Below, one piece after another: positions 1 to 9,700 of a DNA stretch of 64,000 nt. Numbering within the stretch: the stretch's first letter is position 1; every line of letters starts with the position of its first letter. The position numbers and the translations under genes were made by a program. The notes below the pieces were generated by a model, which had not been told where the DNA came from, ran no database searches, and was given only the letters and a program-made list of their open reading frames with translations. Origin of the DNA: an uncultured Bacteroidia bacterium (GTDB lineage: Bacteria > Bacteroidota > Bacteroidia > Bacteroidales > UBA932); NCBI GenBank assembly GCA_902779765.1, contig CACZCQ010000010.1, positions 1-64,000 on the forward strand. Direction: 5' to 3'.

Positions 1-1
1 G

Positions 2-886
2 GTCAGCGGTATCAGCGTTCCTGAGGCATATTCTGTTGATGTGACCACTCCGTTCACGATAGCGGTCGGCCAGAGCAAGACCGTCACGGTAACCTTCGCC
101 CCAACGGATGGCAAGGACTACAATGGCAGTATCACGATCACCTCCGATGCTGACAGTCAGCCGACCGTCACCGTGTCTGGAAAGGGAATCAAATCATCCA
201 CTCCTTCCGGATCTCCCGAGGCAGTGGATCTTGGTTTGCCATCAGGGCTGCTCTGGGCATCTTGCAACCTTGGAGCAAGTAAACCAGAAGAAGATGGCAA
301 TTACTACGCATGGGGAGAAACGAAAGCGTATGGCGAAGAAGATAAAACAAATGCAAATAATTATCAGTATAATTCAAGCAAAGGCAATCCGTCGTATGTC
401 AGGTCCTTGTATGTAGTTAATGCATATAAGTGGTATAACGTTGAAAATAAGACATATACAAAGTATGCCTCAGATGATGACCTCTCACTTGAATCTTCTG
501 ATGATGCAGCCCATGTGATTCTGGGTGGGAAATGGAGAATCCCCACTAAAGAAGAATGGCAGGAACTTATTGATAACTGCAAATGGACATGGGTATATAC
601 GGCTGGAAATGGTCTCAAGATTGAAAGCAAGACAAATGGTAACTCAATATATCTTCCTTTTTCGGGACGCATATATGTCTTCAATGGTGAGACACAACCT
701 ATCTACCATTCCCTTGGTTTTTATTGGAGTTCCACCGGGAGCAAAGAAGAAATATCAATGACCGATCACATACAATATGGTTATTACAGTTGTCCATATT
801 GTGTCGGTGTTAACCAGAGTGAATTTGTAGTAAGGCTATCATATAGATTCGAGGGCTCTACCATCCGTCCTGTACGTAGCAAATAG
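2..886 (+). CDS. C-terminal part of a surface protein with Ig-like repeat and Fibrobacter-succinogenes-major-type domain (5' truncated)
   Basis: The reading frame is open from base 2, so the true start lies left of the window; the GTG at 41 is not a convincing start. The first ~60 residues look like an Ig-like choice-of-anchor D / ASPM-SPD2-Hydin repeat (VTVTFAPTDGKDYNGSITI, then VTVSGKG). A short linker leads to a domain starting EAVDLGLPSGLLWASCNLGA and running through a WRIPTKEEWQELI segment and YWSS to a final RPVR. That is the pattern of the Fibrobacter succinogenes major paralogous domain, common on secreted proteins of gut Bacteroidales. Function is unknown; a cell-surface or secreted location is inferred. 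The DNA of this second domain (about 285-860) is clearly richer in A+T than the first domain and the following gene. Confidence 0.75.
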   Translation, partial: VSGISVPEAYSVDVTTPFTIAVGQSKTVTVTFAPTDGKDYNGSITITSDADSQPTVTVSGKGIKSSTPSGSPEAVDLGLPSGLLWASCNLGASKPEEDGNYYAWGETKAYGEEDKTNANNYQYNSSKGNPSYVRSLYVVNAYKWYNVENKTYTKYASDDDLSLESSDDAAHVILGGKWRIPTKEEWQELIDNCKWTWVYTAGNGLKIESKTNGNSIYLPFSGRIYVFNGETQPIYHSLGFYWSSTGSKEEISMTDHIQYGYYSCPYCVGVNQSEFVVRLSYRFEGSTIRPVRSK

Positions 887-929
887 TTATTAGTTTTTGT
901 CCCAGGATTCATAAGAACGACCACTGTTT

Positions 930-959
930 TTGTACTGTGGCGGGGAATGATTATCTTTA
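930..959 (+). promoter_or_regulatory. Bacteroidota-type promoter for the AsmA-like gene
   Basis: TTG at 930-932, 19 bases, then TATCTTTA at 952-959, one mismatch from TAnnTTTG. The AsmA-like gene starts 20 bases downstream at 979. An in-frame ATG at 961 runs into TGA after five codons, immediately before the real ATG. Confidence 0.55.
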
Positions 960-978
960 CATGAATAATCAACTCTGA

Positions 979-3900
979 ATGGGAAAACAAGCCAAGAACG
1001 AAGGGGGGGGACCCAGGAAACACCGTGGACTTAAAGCGGTGCTGTGGAGTTTGCTTGGATTGTGGGCTTTGCTTATTTTGATATTGCAGATAGCCCTCAA
1101 CTCCACTTTCCTGACAAAGGTGGTGAACCACTTCGCTGAGCGGTATATAGACGGCGAGGTAACCTTCTCAGGGATAAAGGCTTCAATGTTCAAGAGTTTT
1201 CCGAACCTGAATGTCAGCCTCGACGATTTCACTCTCACCTACCCTCACGAGCGGTTTGCCTCTTACGACTCCCTCATCCCGCCTGGAGATTCGCTGCATT
1301 ACAAAGGCTGGGGCCCTGCGGCAGGTTCAGGTAACGGAATCCAGCCAGGACAGGTGCAGATGGACACCCTGGCGAGTTTCAGACGGATGAGCCTGTCTGT
1401 CAACTACATGGAGGCCCTGAAAAAGAAACTCAGGATTCCGCATGCGATACTTGAACATCCCAGGATATTCATTCACCGCTACGATTCGCTGCAGGCAAAC
1501 TGGAATGTGGTAAGGGTAGCGAGAACGGCGGACAAGGATACCTCTTCATTCGTTCTTCCTCCCCTGTCGGTCGGCAAGATAAGCCTTGAAGACGCTCCTT
1601 TCACCGTCTATACCAGTCTCCCCGACAGCCTGGCCGGGTCTGTCGCACTGAACCATCTCTCATTGAAGAACCACAGGGAACAGCATTATGACATTGATCT
1701 CGATTCGAGGATCCTTTTGAAAACCCAGGGTACAGGCACAATGGACCTTCCCCTGACGGTCAAGACCAAGTTCTATCCCGATTTCGAAAAGAACATATAT
1801 TCAGTCAAGGACCTTAAGGCCTCGGTGGCGATGATAGACCTGACCGCCGACGGAACTGTCGACCTTTCAGGGGACAATCCTTACATCAAGGCCGAAGCGG
1901 CGATAGACAAGGAGCATGTCAGCGAGATAACGGGATATTTCGGGAAGAACTTCCCTATCCTCAAGAAGTTGGATACCGATGCAACCCTCTCTTTGAATGC
2001 CAGTTGCGATGGCTGGTACATCAGGGAGACCAAGAGTCTCCCTCAGATGTCGGTCCATCTCGAGGTACCCGACTCAAGGATCCGGTGGGAAGGGATCGAC
2101 GAGGAAGCCCGCTTCGACCTGGAAGCCGATGCCACGGTGGTGGACGGCAAACTGGTCGCGCAGGTTCCGGACCTTTGCTTCCATGTCAATGGCGCGGACA
2201 TCACTCTCAAGGGTTCGGCGGAAGACCTCCTGAACGGCGATCCCCTGTTCAACATCGACAGTAAGGTCCACGCACGCCTCGACTCCCTGGCCAGATATCT
2301 TCCCCAGGAGATGGGCATAACAGCTTCCGGGAATCTGGACGGCAAGGTCAAGGGTTCTTTCAAGGTCTCCCAGCTTGACCTCTATGATTTCGGTGACATC
2401 GGTCTACAGGGCAGGCTTGTCAGTGACGGAATACGCATCCGTGACCCCAAGGACTCCCTGACGGCATATCTTGGCAGTACCACCATCGATCTCGGACCAT
2501 ACAGCCACGAAGAGAACGACGGTGACGAACACGGCGAAGAACACCATCACCACGTTGGGATCCAGGCCACGATCGACAGTCTCTTCGCCGAATACGGTTC
2601 CTCCACCTACATCAGGGGAAGGGGCGTGAAGCTGTCCGCACATAATTCCGAAGAAACCATCAAGGGATATCCCGGAAAGCATCCTCTTCACGGCCACCTG
2701 GACATCACGTCCATAGGCATGATGGACATAGACTCCTGTTTCGTGGGGGTAAGGGGCTCCAGCAATGTATTCAAGTTCTGGCAGATACCTAAAGGGAAGG
2801 CCAAGGTACCATACCTGAGCCTGAGCAGCAGCAACAGGTCAGTGGCCATCAGGGAAACCGTCAACAGATATACGGCATCGGGTGTATCCCTGAATGTGTC
2901 GGCCCATCCCAACGAAGTCAAGGCAAAGGAAAAAAGCAACCTGCTGCTGGATTCCCTGGCAAGGGTTTACCCGGGTGTTCCCAGGGATTCCCTGCTGTAC
3001 AGGGCGATAATCGACCGCAACGGAGGCAAACTGCCGGACTATCTTACCGAGAAGGACTTCCGCAAGAAGGACATCAACATAAGGCTTGGAGAGTCGGTGT
3101 CGAACTATATCAATGACTGGGATCTCGCGGGCTCCTTCAGGATCAAGGAAGGTAAGGTGATCACCCCCTATTTCCCGCTTGAGAACAATCTCTCCGGATT
3201 GAACGGCAAGTTCACCAACAACAGGATCGACCTGAATTCCCTGACCTTGAAATCCGGAGTATCCGATATATCCGCTGCAGGATCCCTCGTAGGAATAAAG
3301 AGGGCCCTGACCTCCGGCAGGGGGCGGATGAACCTCAACATGAACCTGAGTTCCGGACTCATAGACCTGAACGAACTGCTACTGGCGATGAATGCCGGGA
3401 AACAGTTCGTCCCGCCGGGAGAAAAGACCGCCCTGTCCGGAGTGGATGACCGGACATACCTGGATGCGGTAAAGGGAGAGGCCGTGGTGGACACTTCCGC
3501 CATCAGTTCCCTGATAGTCATCCCTTCCAACCTCAACGCAAAGATAAATATCCAGGCGCAGACGATAAGGTATTCAGACCTGGAGTCTTCCTTCATGTCC
3601 ACCGACCTGGAGATGCGGGAGAGATGCCTCCAGGTAACCAACACCCTGGCCATGACCAACATGGGAGAGGTTTTCGCGGAGGGTTTCTACTCCACCCGCA
3701 CGAAGAAGGACCTCAAGGCCGGATTCGACCTGATGCTCTCGAACATCACGGCTGAGAAAGTGATCCGGCTCTTCCCCGCCGTCGACAGCATCATACCCAT
3801 GCTCAAGGCTTTCAAGGGCCTGCTGGACTGCGAGATAGCCGCCACTTCGTCCATTGACACCTCGATGAACATCATACTTCCTTCCCTGAACGGAATAATC

Positions 3901-4485
3901 AAGATTGACGGGAAGAACCTGTCGTTGAGTGAGAGCCGCGACCTTGACAAACTGCGCAGGACCTTGAGGTTCAAGGACAGGGATTCCAGTTACATCGACG
4001 CCATGTCCGTCCGTGGCATAGTCAAGGAAGACCAGCTGGAAGTCTTCCCGTTCATACTCAAGGTGGACCGCTACACGGTGGCGCTCGACGGAGTCCAGCG
4101 GTTCGACCAGAATTTCAAGTACCATGTCTCAGCCTTGAAATCCCCTATCCCCTTCCGGTTCGGGGTCAACCTGGGAGGACGCTTCGACAACTGGAAATGG
4201 AGACTGGGCAAGGCCAAGTTCAAGAGCACCAAGGTCCCTCTCTTCGACGAAGAAATCGACGGCGTGAGGCTTAACCTCGTCAACGCCATCCACAATATAT
4301 TCACCAGGGGCGTTGAGCAGGCCATGCTGCAGAACGAGAAGGCCCAGGAAGCCGTGGAGGAGAAGAAGGCTGAAATAGCCTACAGTTCCGAGGAGACTGA
4401 AGACTTGTCTGCAGAAGAACAGCAGGAACTGGAGAGTCTCGAGAATGCCGCCGTTGAAGAAGAGTCTCCTTCAGGCTCAGAATAA
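979..4485 (+). CDS. AsmA-like envelope protein
   Basis: A 1,168-residue protein with one N-terminal membrane segment (about residues 19-42, LLGLWALLILILQIAL), followed by IDGEVTFSGIKASMFKSFPN, which is typical of AsmA/YhdP-like proteins of Bacteroidota. The rest is a long repetitive beta-rich region expected to lie in the periplasm. AsmA-family proteins are bridge-like proteins thought to move phospholipids between the inner and outer membranes; that role is inferred here from family. A His/Asp/Glu-rich insertion (around residues 509-528, with HHHH) is unusual and might bind metal or just be a flexible loop. The C-terminus is acidic and Glu-rich with coiled-coil character (about 1,115-1,168). 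The gene has its own promoter-like element and is followed directly by tRNA-Leu. Confidence 0.85.
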   Translation: MGKQAKNEGGGPRKHRGLKAVLWSLLGLWALLILILQIALNSTFLTKVVNHFAERYIDGEVTFSGIKASMFKSFPNLNVSLDDFTLTYPHERFASYDSLIPPGDSLHYKGWGPAAGSGNGIQPGQVQMDTLASFRRMSLSVNYMEALKKKLRIPHAILEHPRIFIHRYDSLQANWNVVRVARTADKDTSSFVLPPLSVGKISLEDAPFTVYTSLPDSLAGSVALNHLSLKNHREQHYDIDLDSRILLKTQGTGTMDLPLTVKTKFYPDFEKNIYSVKDLKASVAMIDLTADGTVDLSGDNPYIKAEAAIDKEHVSEITGYFGKNFPILKKLDTDATLSLNASCDGWYIRETKSLPQMSVHLEVPDSRIRWEGIDEEARFDLEADATVVDGKLVAQVPDLCFHVNGADITLKGSAEDLLNGDPLFNIDSKVHARLDSLARYLPQEMGITASGNLDGKVKGSFKVSQLDLYDFGDIGLQGRLVSDGIRIRDPKDSLTAYLGSTTIDLGPYSHEENDGDEHGEEHHHHVGIQATIDSLFAEYGSSTYIRGRGVKLSAHNSEETIKGYPGKHPLHGHLDITSIGMMDIDSCFVGVRGSSNVFKFWQIPKGKAKVPYLSLSSSNRSVAIRETVNRYTASGVSLNVSAHPNEVKAKEKSNLLLDSLARVYPGVPRDSLLYRAIIDRNGGKLPDYLTEKDFRKKDINIRLGESVSNYINDWDLAGSFRIKEGKVITPYFPLENNLSGLNGKFTNNRIDLNSLTLKSGVSDISAAGSLVGIKRALTSGRGRMNLNMNLSSGLIDLNELLLAMNAGKQFVPPGEKTALSGVDDRTYLDAVKGEAVVDTSAISSLIVIPSNLNAKINIQAQTIRYSDLESSFMSTDLEMRERCLQVTNTLAMTNMGEVFAEGFYSTRTKKDLKAGFDLMLSNITAEKVIRLFPAVDSIIPMLKAFKGLLDCEIAATSSIDTSMNIILPSLNGIIKIDGKNLSLSESRDLDKLRRTLRFKDRDSSYIDAMSVRGIVKEDQLEVFPFILKVDRYTVALDGVQRFDQNFKYHVSALKSPIPFRFGVNLGGRFDNWKWRLGKAKFKSTKVPLFDEEIDGVRLNLVNAIHNIFTRGVEQAMLQNEKAQEAVEEKKAEIAYSSEETEDLSAEEQQELESLENAAVEEESPSGSE

Positions 4486-4496
4486 CAAAAAATCAT

Positions 4497-4504
4497 TATC
4501 TTTG
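4497..4504 (+). promoter_or_regulatory. -7 element (TATCTTTG) upstream of tRNA-Leu
   Basis: TATCTTTG lies 10 bases before the first base of the tRNA, matching the Bacteroidota TAnnTTTG box. No TTG is seen at the usual upstream distance, so the upstream half is weak. Confidence 0.5.
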
Positions 4505-4514
4505 CAGTCCCGTT

Positions 4515-4594
4515 GCGGGTGTGTTGGAACTGGTAGACAAGCCAGACTTAGGATCTGGTGCTTCGGCGTATGGGTTCGAGTCCCTTCACCCGCA
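4515..4594 (+). tRNA. tRNA-Leu, anticodon TAG
   Basis: Acceptor arms GCGGGTG (4515-4521) and CACCCGC (4587-4593) pair fully, with discriminator A at 4594. The anticodon stem CCAGA/TCTGG (4542-4546 and 4554-4558) encloses loop CTTAGGA, so the anticodon is TAG (4549-4551), reading CUN leucine codons. The GGTTCGAGTCC T-arm is present. The variable arm is longer than in class I tRNAs, as expected for leucine. The 3' CCA is not encoded. The coding frame of the next gene extends back through the tRNA, but its true start is at 4613. Confidence 0.95.
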
Positions 4595-4612
4595 CAAAGA
4601 AAGATAGTATTT

Positions 4613-5512
4613 ATGAACCTAAACAGATATTCTTGTATTATACTTTGCTTCGTGTCCCTGCTGGCCTTCAATGGCTGCAACGAAGACAGGATTGCTCCCT
4701 GGGACAATACCAGGATTTCACAGGTACTTTTGAATGATTTTTATTCAAGGAACCCCGGAGCAACCATCACAGAAGCTTCACTCTGGTCCCAGGATAACAG
4801 AATGGACATCGCATTCACCGACCCGGAAGGGATTCCCGGCATTGAAATCTATGACGGAGGAACCTGGCTGATGACTCAGAAGGAATACGACAGGCACGAC
4901 TTCATGAATCAGATTCCCTTCTCAATCGCCATGGCATACTTGGAAGCCTGCCCTGGTAACGAGGAATACGACAGCGACAATTCCTATGTTGTAGAAATTT
5001 CAAGGAATGGAATTGACGGTAAACAATACGAATTCTGTTTCACTGCTCCGTACAAGGATGAAAAGCACAGTTTCGAGCATCTGTCCTATCACATAGTGAT
5101 TTCCGAGGACGGAACCTTGCTGAACAGGTATAATCACTTTAACCGTTCAGTATGGTGGTCCGACATGCGCCAATCCATTTCGATTGTCAACAAGAAATAC
5201 CCTTCGGCAAAGATTCTCGGAGCCGTCAATGACGGACACGGCAACCTTTTCTTCATCCGGGACGAAGGATTGACCAAGAAAGTATGGGTGAGGAAGCTTA
5301 GCGATTGGGAATGGGAGAAAACCGTCTACAGGCTTCCCGACGAAACTCCTCTGCCTGAAAGTGCAAAGGCAATGGCCGAGGAATATTCTTCCGCCCACAA
5401 AGACATCCCCCTGTCAGCTATCTTGCATGTTGAGGACAGATGGGGCGAATACTTCGGACTCCAGTTCGGCGATGACCTGGAGAACACGACCATTTATTCA
5501 AAAATTGATTAA
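4613..5512 (+). CDS. PepSY-like (DUF2874-type) lipoprotein
   Basis: The start is the ATG at 4613, just after the tRNA; longer starts would overlap the tRNA. Residues 1-21 form a lipoprotein signal (CIILCFVSLLAFNGC, lipobox Cys about 21). The mature part holds two copies of a PepSY-like unit: a helix resembling LLNDFYSRNPGATI followed by strands and a second, similar stretch around MRQSISIVNKKYPSAKILGA. Bacteroidota PepSY-like lipoproteins are usually periplasmic or outer-membrane anchored and have no proven role. The gene is convergent with the aldolase gene, only 5 bases apart. Function unknown. Confidence 0.7.
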   Translation: MNLNRYSCIILCFVSLLAFNGCNEDRIAPWDNTRISQVLLNDFYSRNPGATITEASLWSQDNRMDIAFTDPEGIPGIEIYDGGTWLMTQKEYDRHDFMNQIPFSIAMAYLEACPGNEEYDSDNSYVVEISRNGIDGKQYEFCFTAPYKDEKHSFEHLSYHIVISEDGTLLNRYNHFNRSVWWSDMRQSISIVNKKYPSAKILGAVNDGHGNLFFIRDEGLTKKVWVRKLSDWEWEKTVYRLPDETPLPESAKAMAEEYSSAHKDIPLSAILHVEDRWGEYFGLQFGDDLENTTIYSKID

Positions 5513-5517
5513 TCCTC

Positions 5518-6543
5518 TCAGAGTATCTCTTTCAAAGCGAGGACATTCTCTTCCTTGGTGGCCCAGCTGGTGACGAAGCGGACGGCTATCCGGCTGTCGT
5601 CCACGGGGCACCAGTCCTCGAAACGGACTTTGGAATGCAATTCCGAAGCACGCTGGCGGCTCATCACAAAGAACTGCTGGTTCGTAGGCGAATCGATGAA
5701 GATTTCGTAGCCTTTCTCCAGGAATATCCCTTTCAGCAAGGAGGCCATCCTGTCGGCGTGACGGGCTATTTCAAAATATAGTCCGTCTGTGAACAGGGTG
5801 TCGAACTGGAGTCCCAGCATCCTGCCCTTCGCCATCAGCGCCCCATGCTGCTTGATCGTAGTGAAGAAATGCGCGGGAGCATTGCCGTGGGTGAATACCA
5901 CCGCTTCCCCGAAAAGGGCTCCCACCTTGGTCCCGCCGACATAGAACACGTCGCAAAGCCCAGGAAGCTCCTTTGGAGCAATGTCATTGGCCTCGCTCAT
6001 CAGTCCGTAGCCAAGGCGTGCGCCATCGATGAATAGCGGGATGGAATATGCCCGGCAGACCTCGTGCAAGGCGGTCAGTTCCGCCTTTGAATAAATCGTC
6101 CCGAATTCGGTCGGGAACGAGATATACACCATCCCGGGTATGACCATGTGCTCGTATGTCCCGTCCGCATAGAAGGCCTCCAGATAAGCCCTGAGGTCTT
6201 CTGCGGACATCTTCCCTTCATGAGGAGGCAGGGTAAGGACCTTATGTCCGGTATACTCCACCGCCCCGCTTTCGTGGACACCGATGTGTCCCGTCTCTAC
6301 GGCAATCACTCCTTCATAGTCACGGAGCATCGATGAGATCACCGTCGAATTGGTCTGGGTACCGCCTACGAGGAAGAAAACGTCTGCTTCCGGGACCCCG
6401 AATTCCTTCCTGATCCTCTCCTTGGCACTTTCGCTGTATCTGTCCAGGCCGTAACCCGGTGTCTGCTCAAGATTAGTCTCGACGAGACGGCGAAGGATTG
6501 CCGGATGGGCTCCTTCGGTATAGTCACTTTCAAAAGAAATCAT
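5518..6543 (-). CDS. ltaE: Low-specificity L-threonine aldolase (beta-eliminating lyase family)
   Basis: About 341 residues. The ATG at 6543 gives MISFESDYTEGAHPAIL, the usual start of the family; a longer frame would begin upstream of the likely -7 box. It is a PLP-dependent fold-type I enzyme that splits L-threonine or L-allo-threonine to glycine and acetaldehyde. Seen in the sequence: GGTQTNSTVI near the cofactor phosphate site, FIDGARLGYGL with the PLP-contacting Asp, and YVGGTKVGALFG, where K206 is the expected Schiff-base lysine. Length and motifs are normal. It stands alone, convergent with the PepSY-like gene and divergent from the BACON-type lipoprotein. Confidence 0.9.
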   Translation of the reverse strand: MISFESDYTEGAHPAILRRLVETNLEQTPGYGLDRYSESAKERIRKEFGVPEADVFFLVGGTQTNSTVISSMLRDYEGVIAVETGHIGVHESGAVEYTGHKVLTLPPHEGKMSAEDLRAYLEAFYADGTYEHMVIPGMVYISFPTEFGTIYSKAELTALHEVCRAYSIPLFIDGARLGYGLMSEANDIAPKELPGLCDVFYVGGTKVGALFGEAVVFTHGNAPAHFFTTIKQHGALMAKGRMLGLQFDTLFTDGLYFEIARHADRMASLLKGIFLEKGYEIFIDSPTNQQFFVMSRQRASELHSKVRFEDWCPVDDSRIAVRFVTSWATKEENVLALKEIL

Positions 6544-6563
6544 GGGATAACATCTAACTATTA

Positions 6564-6571
6564 CAAATATA
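6564..6571 (-). promoter_or_regulatory. ltaE: -7 element for the threonine aldolase gene
   Basis: On the minus strand this reads TATATTTG, a match to TAnnTTTG, 20 bases before the aldolase start. No TTG is seen at 19-21 bases upstream of it. Confidence 0.45.
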
Positions 6572-6592
6572 GCACTTTCATAATCAAGATGG

Positions 6593-6618
6593 ATTATCAA
6601 CCGCGCATTGTTGATAAT
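6593..6618. promoter_or_regulatory. Inverted repeat in a divergent intergenic region (possible operator)
   Basis: ATTATCAA (6593-6600), 10 bases, TTGATAAT (6611-6618), then a T run to 6623. It lies between the divergent aldolase and BACON-type lipoprotein genes. It could be a regulator site; an A+T-only stem makes a terminator unlikely. Confidence 0.3.
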
Positions 6619-6731
6619 TTTTTAAGACATCGGCAGCCCTGTTTCTTGCTTCGGCCAGAGATTCTGCGTATTTTTACTTGATTGCGCATGATATGCCATA
6701 TATTATAATAAACTAAAAACCAAGATACAGC

Positions 6732-9700
6732 ATGAAACGATTACTTCTAATGCTTCTGCCGATTGCCGCGATGCTGGCCGGCTGCAAGTATGATGATTCG
6801 GAAGTATGGAAGGAACTGGACTCCCAGAATGAAAGGATCGCCGCCCTGGAAAGCACAGTATCCACCATGAATTCCAATCTCGGATCCCTTCAGTCAATTA
6901 TCACTGCACTGCAGAAGAACATCACCGTCACTGCAGTCAAGACTACTGACGAAGGTTATGGGATCTACTTCTCCGACGGGACCTCGGTGAACATAAAGAA
7001 CGGATCCGATGCCCACACTCCCCAGTTTGGTGCCAAGAAGGCCGACGACGGCTACTACTATTGGACGCTCGACGGGGAATGGCTGAAAGATCCTTCAGGT
7101 TCCAAGGTTCCTGCAGGAGCCACTCCTCAGGTCAAGATCGAGAACGACCAGTGGATGGTATCCTACGATAACGGGAAGACATGGATGAAGGTTGACGGAC
7201 AGGGAGCCGCTATCACATGCGTCTTCGAGAGCGTCACGACCGATGCAAACAACGTGACATTCAAGCTCAATGACGGATCCGAACTGGTCGTTCCCCTTGC
7301 CAACGGGACCGGGAAGCTCCAGCTCATCTTCGACGAGAGCGTATTCGAGACGATGCACGACGGCGAACTGATCAGCACGACTTATACTGTCAATGCTGCC
7401 GAAGATGCCACGGTCGACCTGCAAACCTTCGAAAGCAACGGTTGGAAAGTCACGATCTATCCTGCCGACGAAAGGTCCGGAAGGATCTCGATCAAGGCTC
7501 CTGAAAAGGCCAGCCCCACCAAGGTGCTATTCATCCTAGCCGACGACAAAGGCGGTTCCTTCGTAAAGATCATCAATATCGGTTACAGCGATGAGGCGAA
7601 ACCTCATGTGAAGACTGAATATGTAGTCGATCCTGACGGAGGCGAACTGATTATCCCCGTCAACTCCTGCACTGCCGAAATCGGCGATGCCGGAGATTGG
7701 ATGGAAGTCGTGGAGACCGGCGACAGGGTCGTCCTCAACGTCACGTCCAACGAATCCTACGACTACAGGAATGCAACCCTGGTTCTCGAGGACGGAACCG
7801 CCATCGCGATCACCCAGGTCACAAGGGATGCCCTCGTACTATCCAAGGAAGTGGTCGAAATCGACGGCAGACGCCAGAAGGTCAACTTCGTGGCGAACGC
7901 CAATGTCTCCGTCTCCGCCAAGGTCATCGAAGGTTCCGATTGGCTCTCGGTATCTCCTGCCACCAGGGGCCTGTCCGAGAAGGTCTTCACCTTCACGGCG
8001 ACCAGGAACACTACCGGCGAGGAGAGGACGGCAAAGGTGGAATTCACCGGAGGAAAGGACCTGTCCAAGGTCTGCACGGTTGTCCAGGCTGTTTACGAAG
8101 GACCTGACGAGATCGATGTGACCGAGGCCATCGCGACGGAAGAAGGCGAGGAGATCAACCTCAGCAAGAGCCTTGTGGTCGCCCTGACAAGTGACGGCTA
8201 TATGGTCAGCGACGGTGCCAACGTCATCCTCGTAAGTGACGGCACCAACAAGCCTGCCATAGGAGACTCCGTCAGCTTCGGAGCCCTGAGCGCAGTATTC
8301 AACGGAATCACCTCGCTCAGCGACGTGGAGGTATTCACCACCGCATCCAAGGGTAACACTGTCGCCTATCCTTCCGCCACCGACATCACGGGAACGATTG
8401 ATTCCTTCGATGCAGAGGTTCCTACCTTTGTCACCGTTACCGGAGACCTTACTGTCACCAACGGCATTTGCAACCTTGCGGTAGCAGGTGCGACCACCAA
8501 GGTTGTCATCTACAATCCTGCCAGGATCGTAGGAATCGAAGCCCTCAGCGGACACAATGTCACCGTGAACGGTTACTACTACGGTTCGACCGACGGCACC
8601 ATGTACATCATCGCCGTCAGGAAGACCGACAACGGATCGAGCATCACGGAAGGCACCCAGGTCACGGTTTCCGAGTTCATCAAATATGCCAAGGAAGACC
8701 TTAAGCTGAAACTCAAGGGAACCGTGAGCAATTTCAACTCGCAGTACTGCAGCTTCGACCTTACGGACGAGACAGGTACCATCTACGTCTACTCCGTCTC
8801 TAACAAGAGCGATTGGAGCAGCAAGGTCAAGAACGGCGGAACAGTGGAACTCCTCGGATACTACAAGAATTACAACTCCAAGGACGAAGTGGTCAATGCC
8901 GAAATCCTCTCCTTCACCGGAGGCGGTGGCGGCGGAACCACGACCGGATATGCTTACAGGAAGGTTACATCCGTAACTTCCGGCAAGTCCTATATCATCG
9001 GTGCCGCGAGCGGGACTTCGGTACAGGTAGCAAAGGCCATCACCAGCAACTACGGCTACCTCCAGGTCGAAGCCGCAACCGAGAATAACGGAGAGATCGC
9101 CCTGGCATCCCGTGACAACGAGTTCGTATTCACCCAGTCCGGATCCGGGTATACCATCGCCCAGAAGGACGGAAGGTATCTCTACCAGACCGGCACATAC
9201 AACAGCTTCAATGTCAATGCATCCCCGTCCGACGGCCAGTACTGGACCGTGACTGCCCAGAGCGGCGGAACCTTCAAGATCACCAACACCAGTGTCAGCA
9301 AGTATATTCAGTACTCGACCGGCTACAAGTCCTTCGGCTCGTATGACAGCGAGCAGAGCGGCTCAATAATGCCGACCCTCTACGAATATGTAGGAGAAAC
9401 CACGATCGACGGTGGTGGCGAAGGCGGCGGTGAAGGTGAAGGCGGAGGCAGCTCCGACGTAACAGGAGACACCGAGACCATCGACTTCTCCGCCCAGGGT
9501 TATTCCAACGCCCAGGATATCAACAGTTTCAAGGGTTCCGTGGTTACCATAACCTTTGACAAGGGCAGCAACAGGAACAATCCGAAGTACTACACAACCG
9601 GTACGGCAGTCAGGGTGTACGGTGGAAATACCTTCACAGTCAGTGCAACAGGGAAGACCATCAAGTCCATCGCCATGACATTTAGTTCCGGGGAAGGAAC

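Noticed and set aside
961..978. Five-codon open frame just before the AsmA-like start
   Set aside because: Probably lies at or before the transcript start, so there is no good sign that it is translated.
4445..4612. N-terminal extension of the PepSY-like gene through the tRNA-Leu
   Set aside because: The extension would read through a tRNA; the signal peptide starts at 4613.
8921..9450. Short GGA/GGC repeats in the mosaic lipoprotein gene
   Set aside because: They code for Gly-rich linkers within the protein and are not a separate repeat element.
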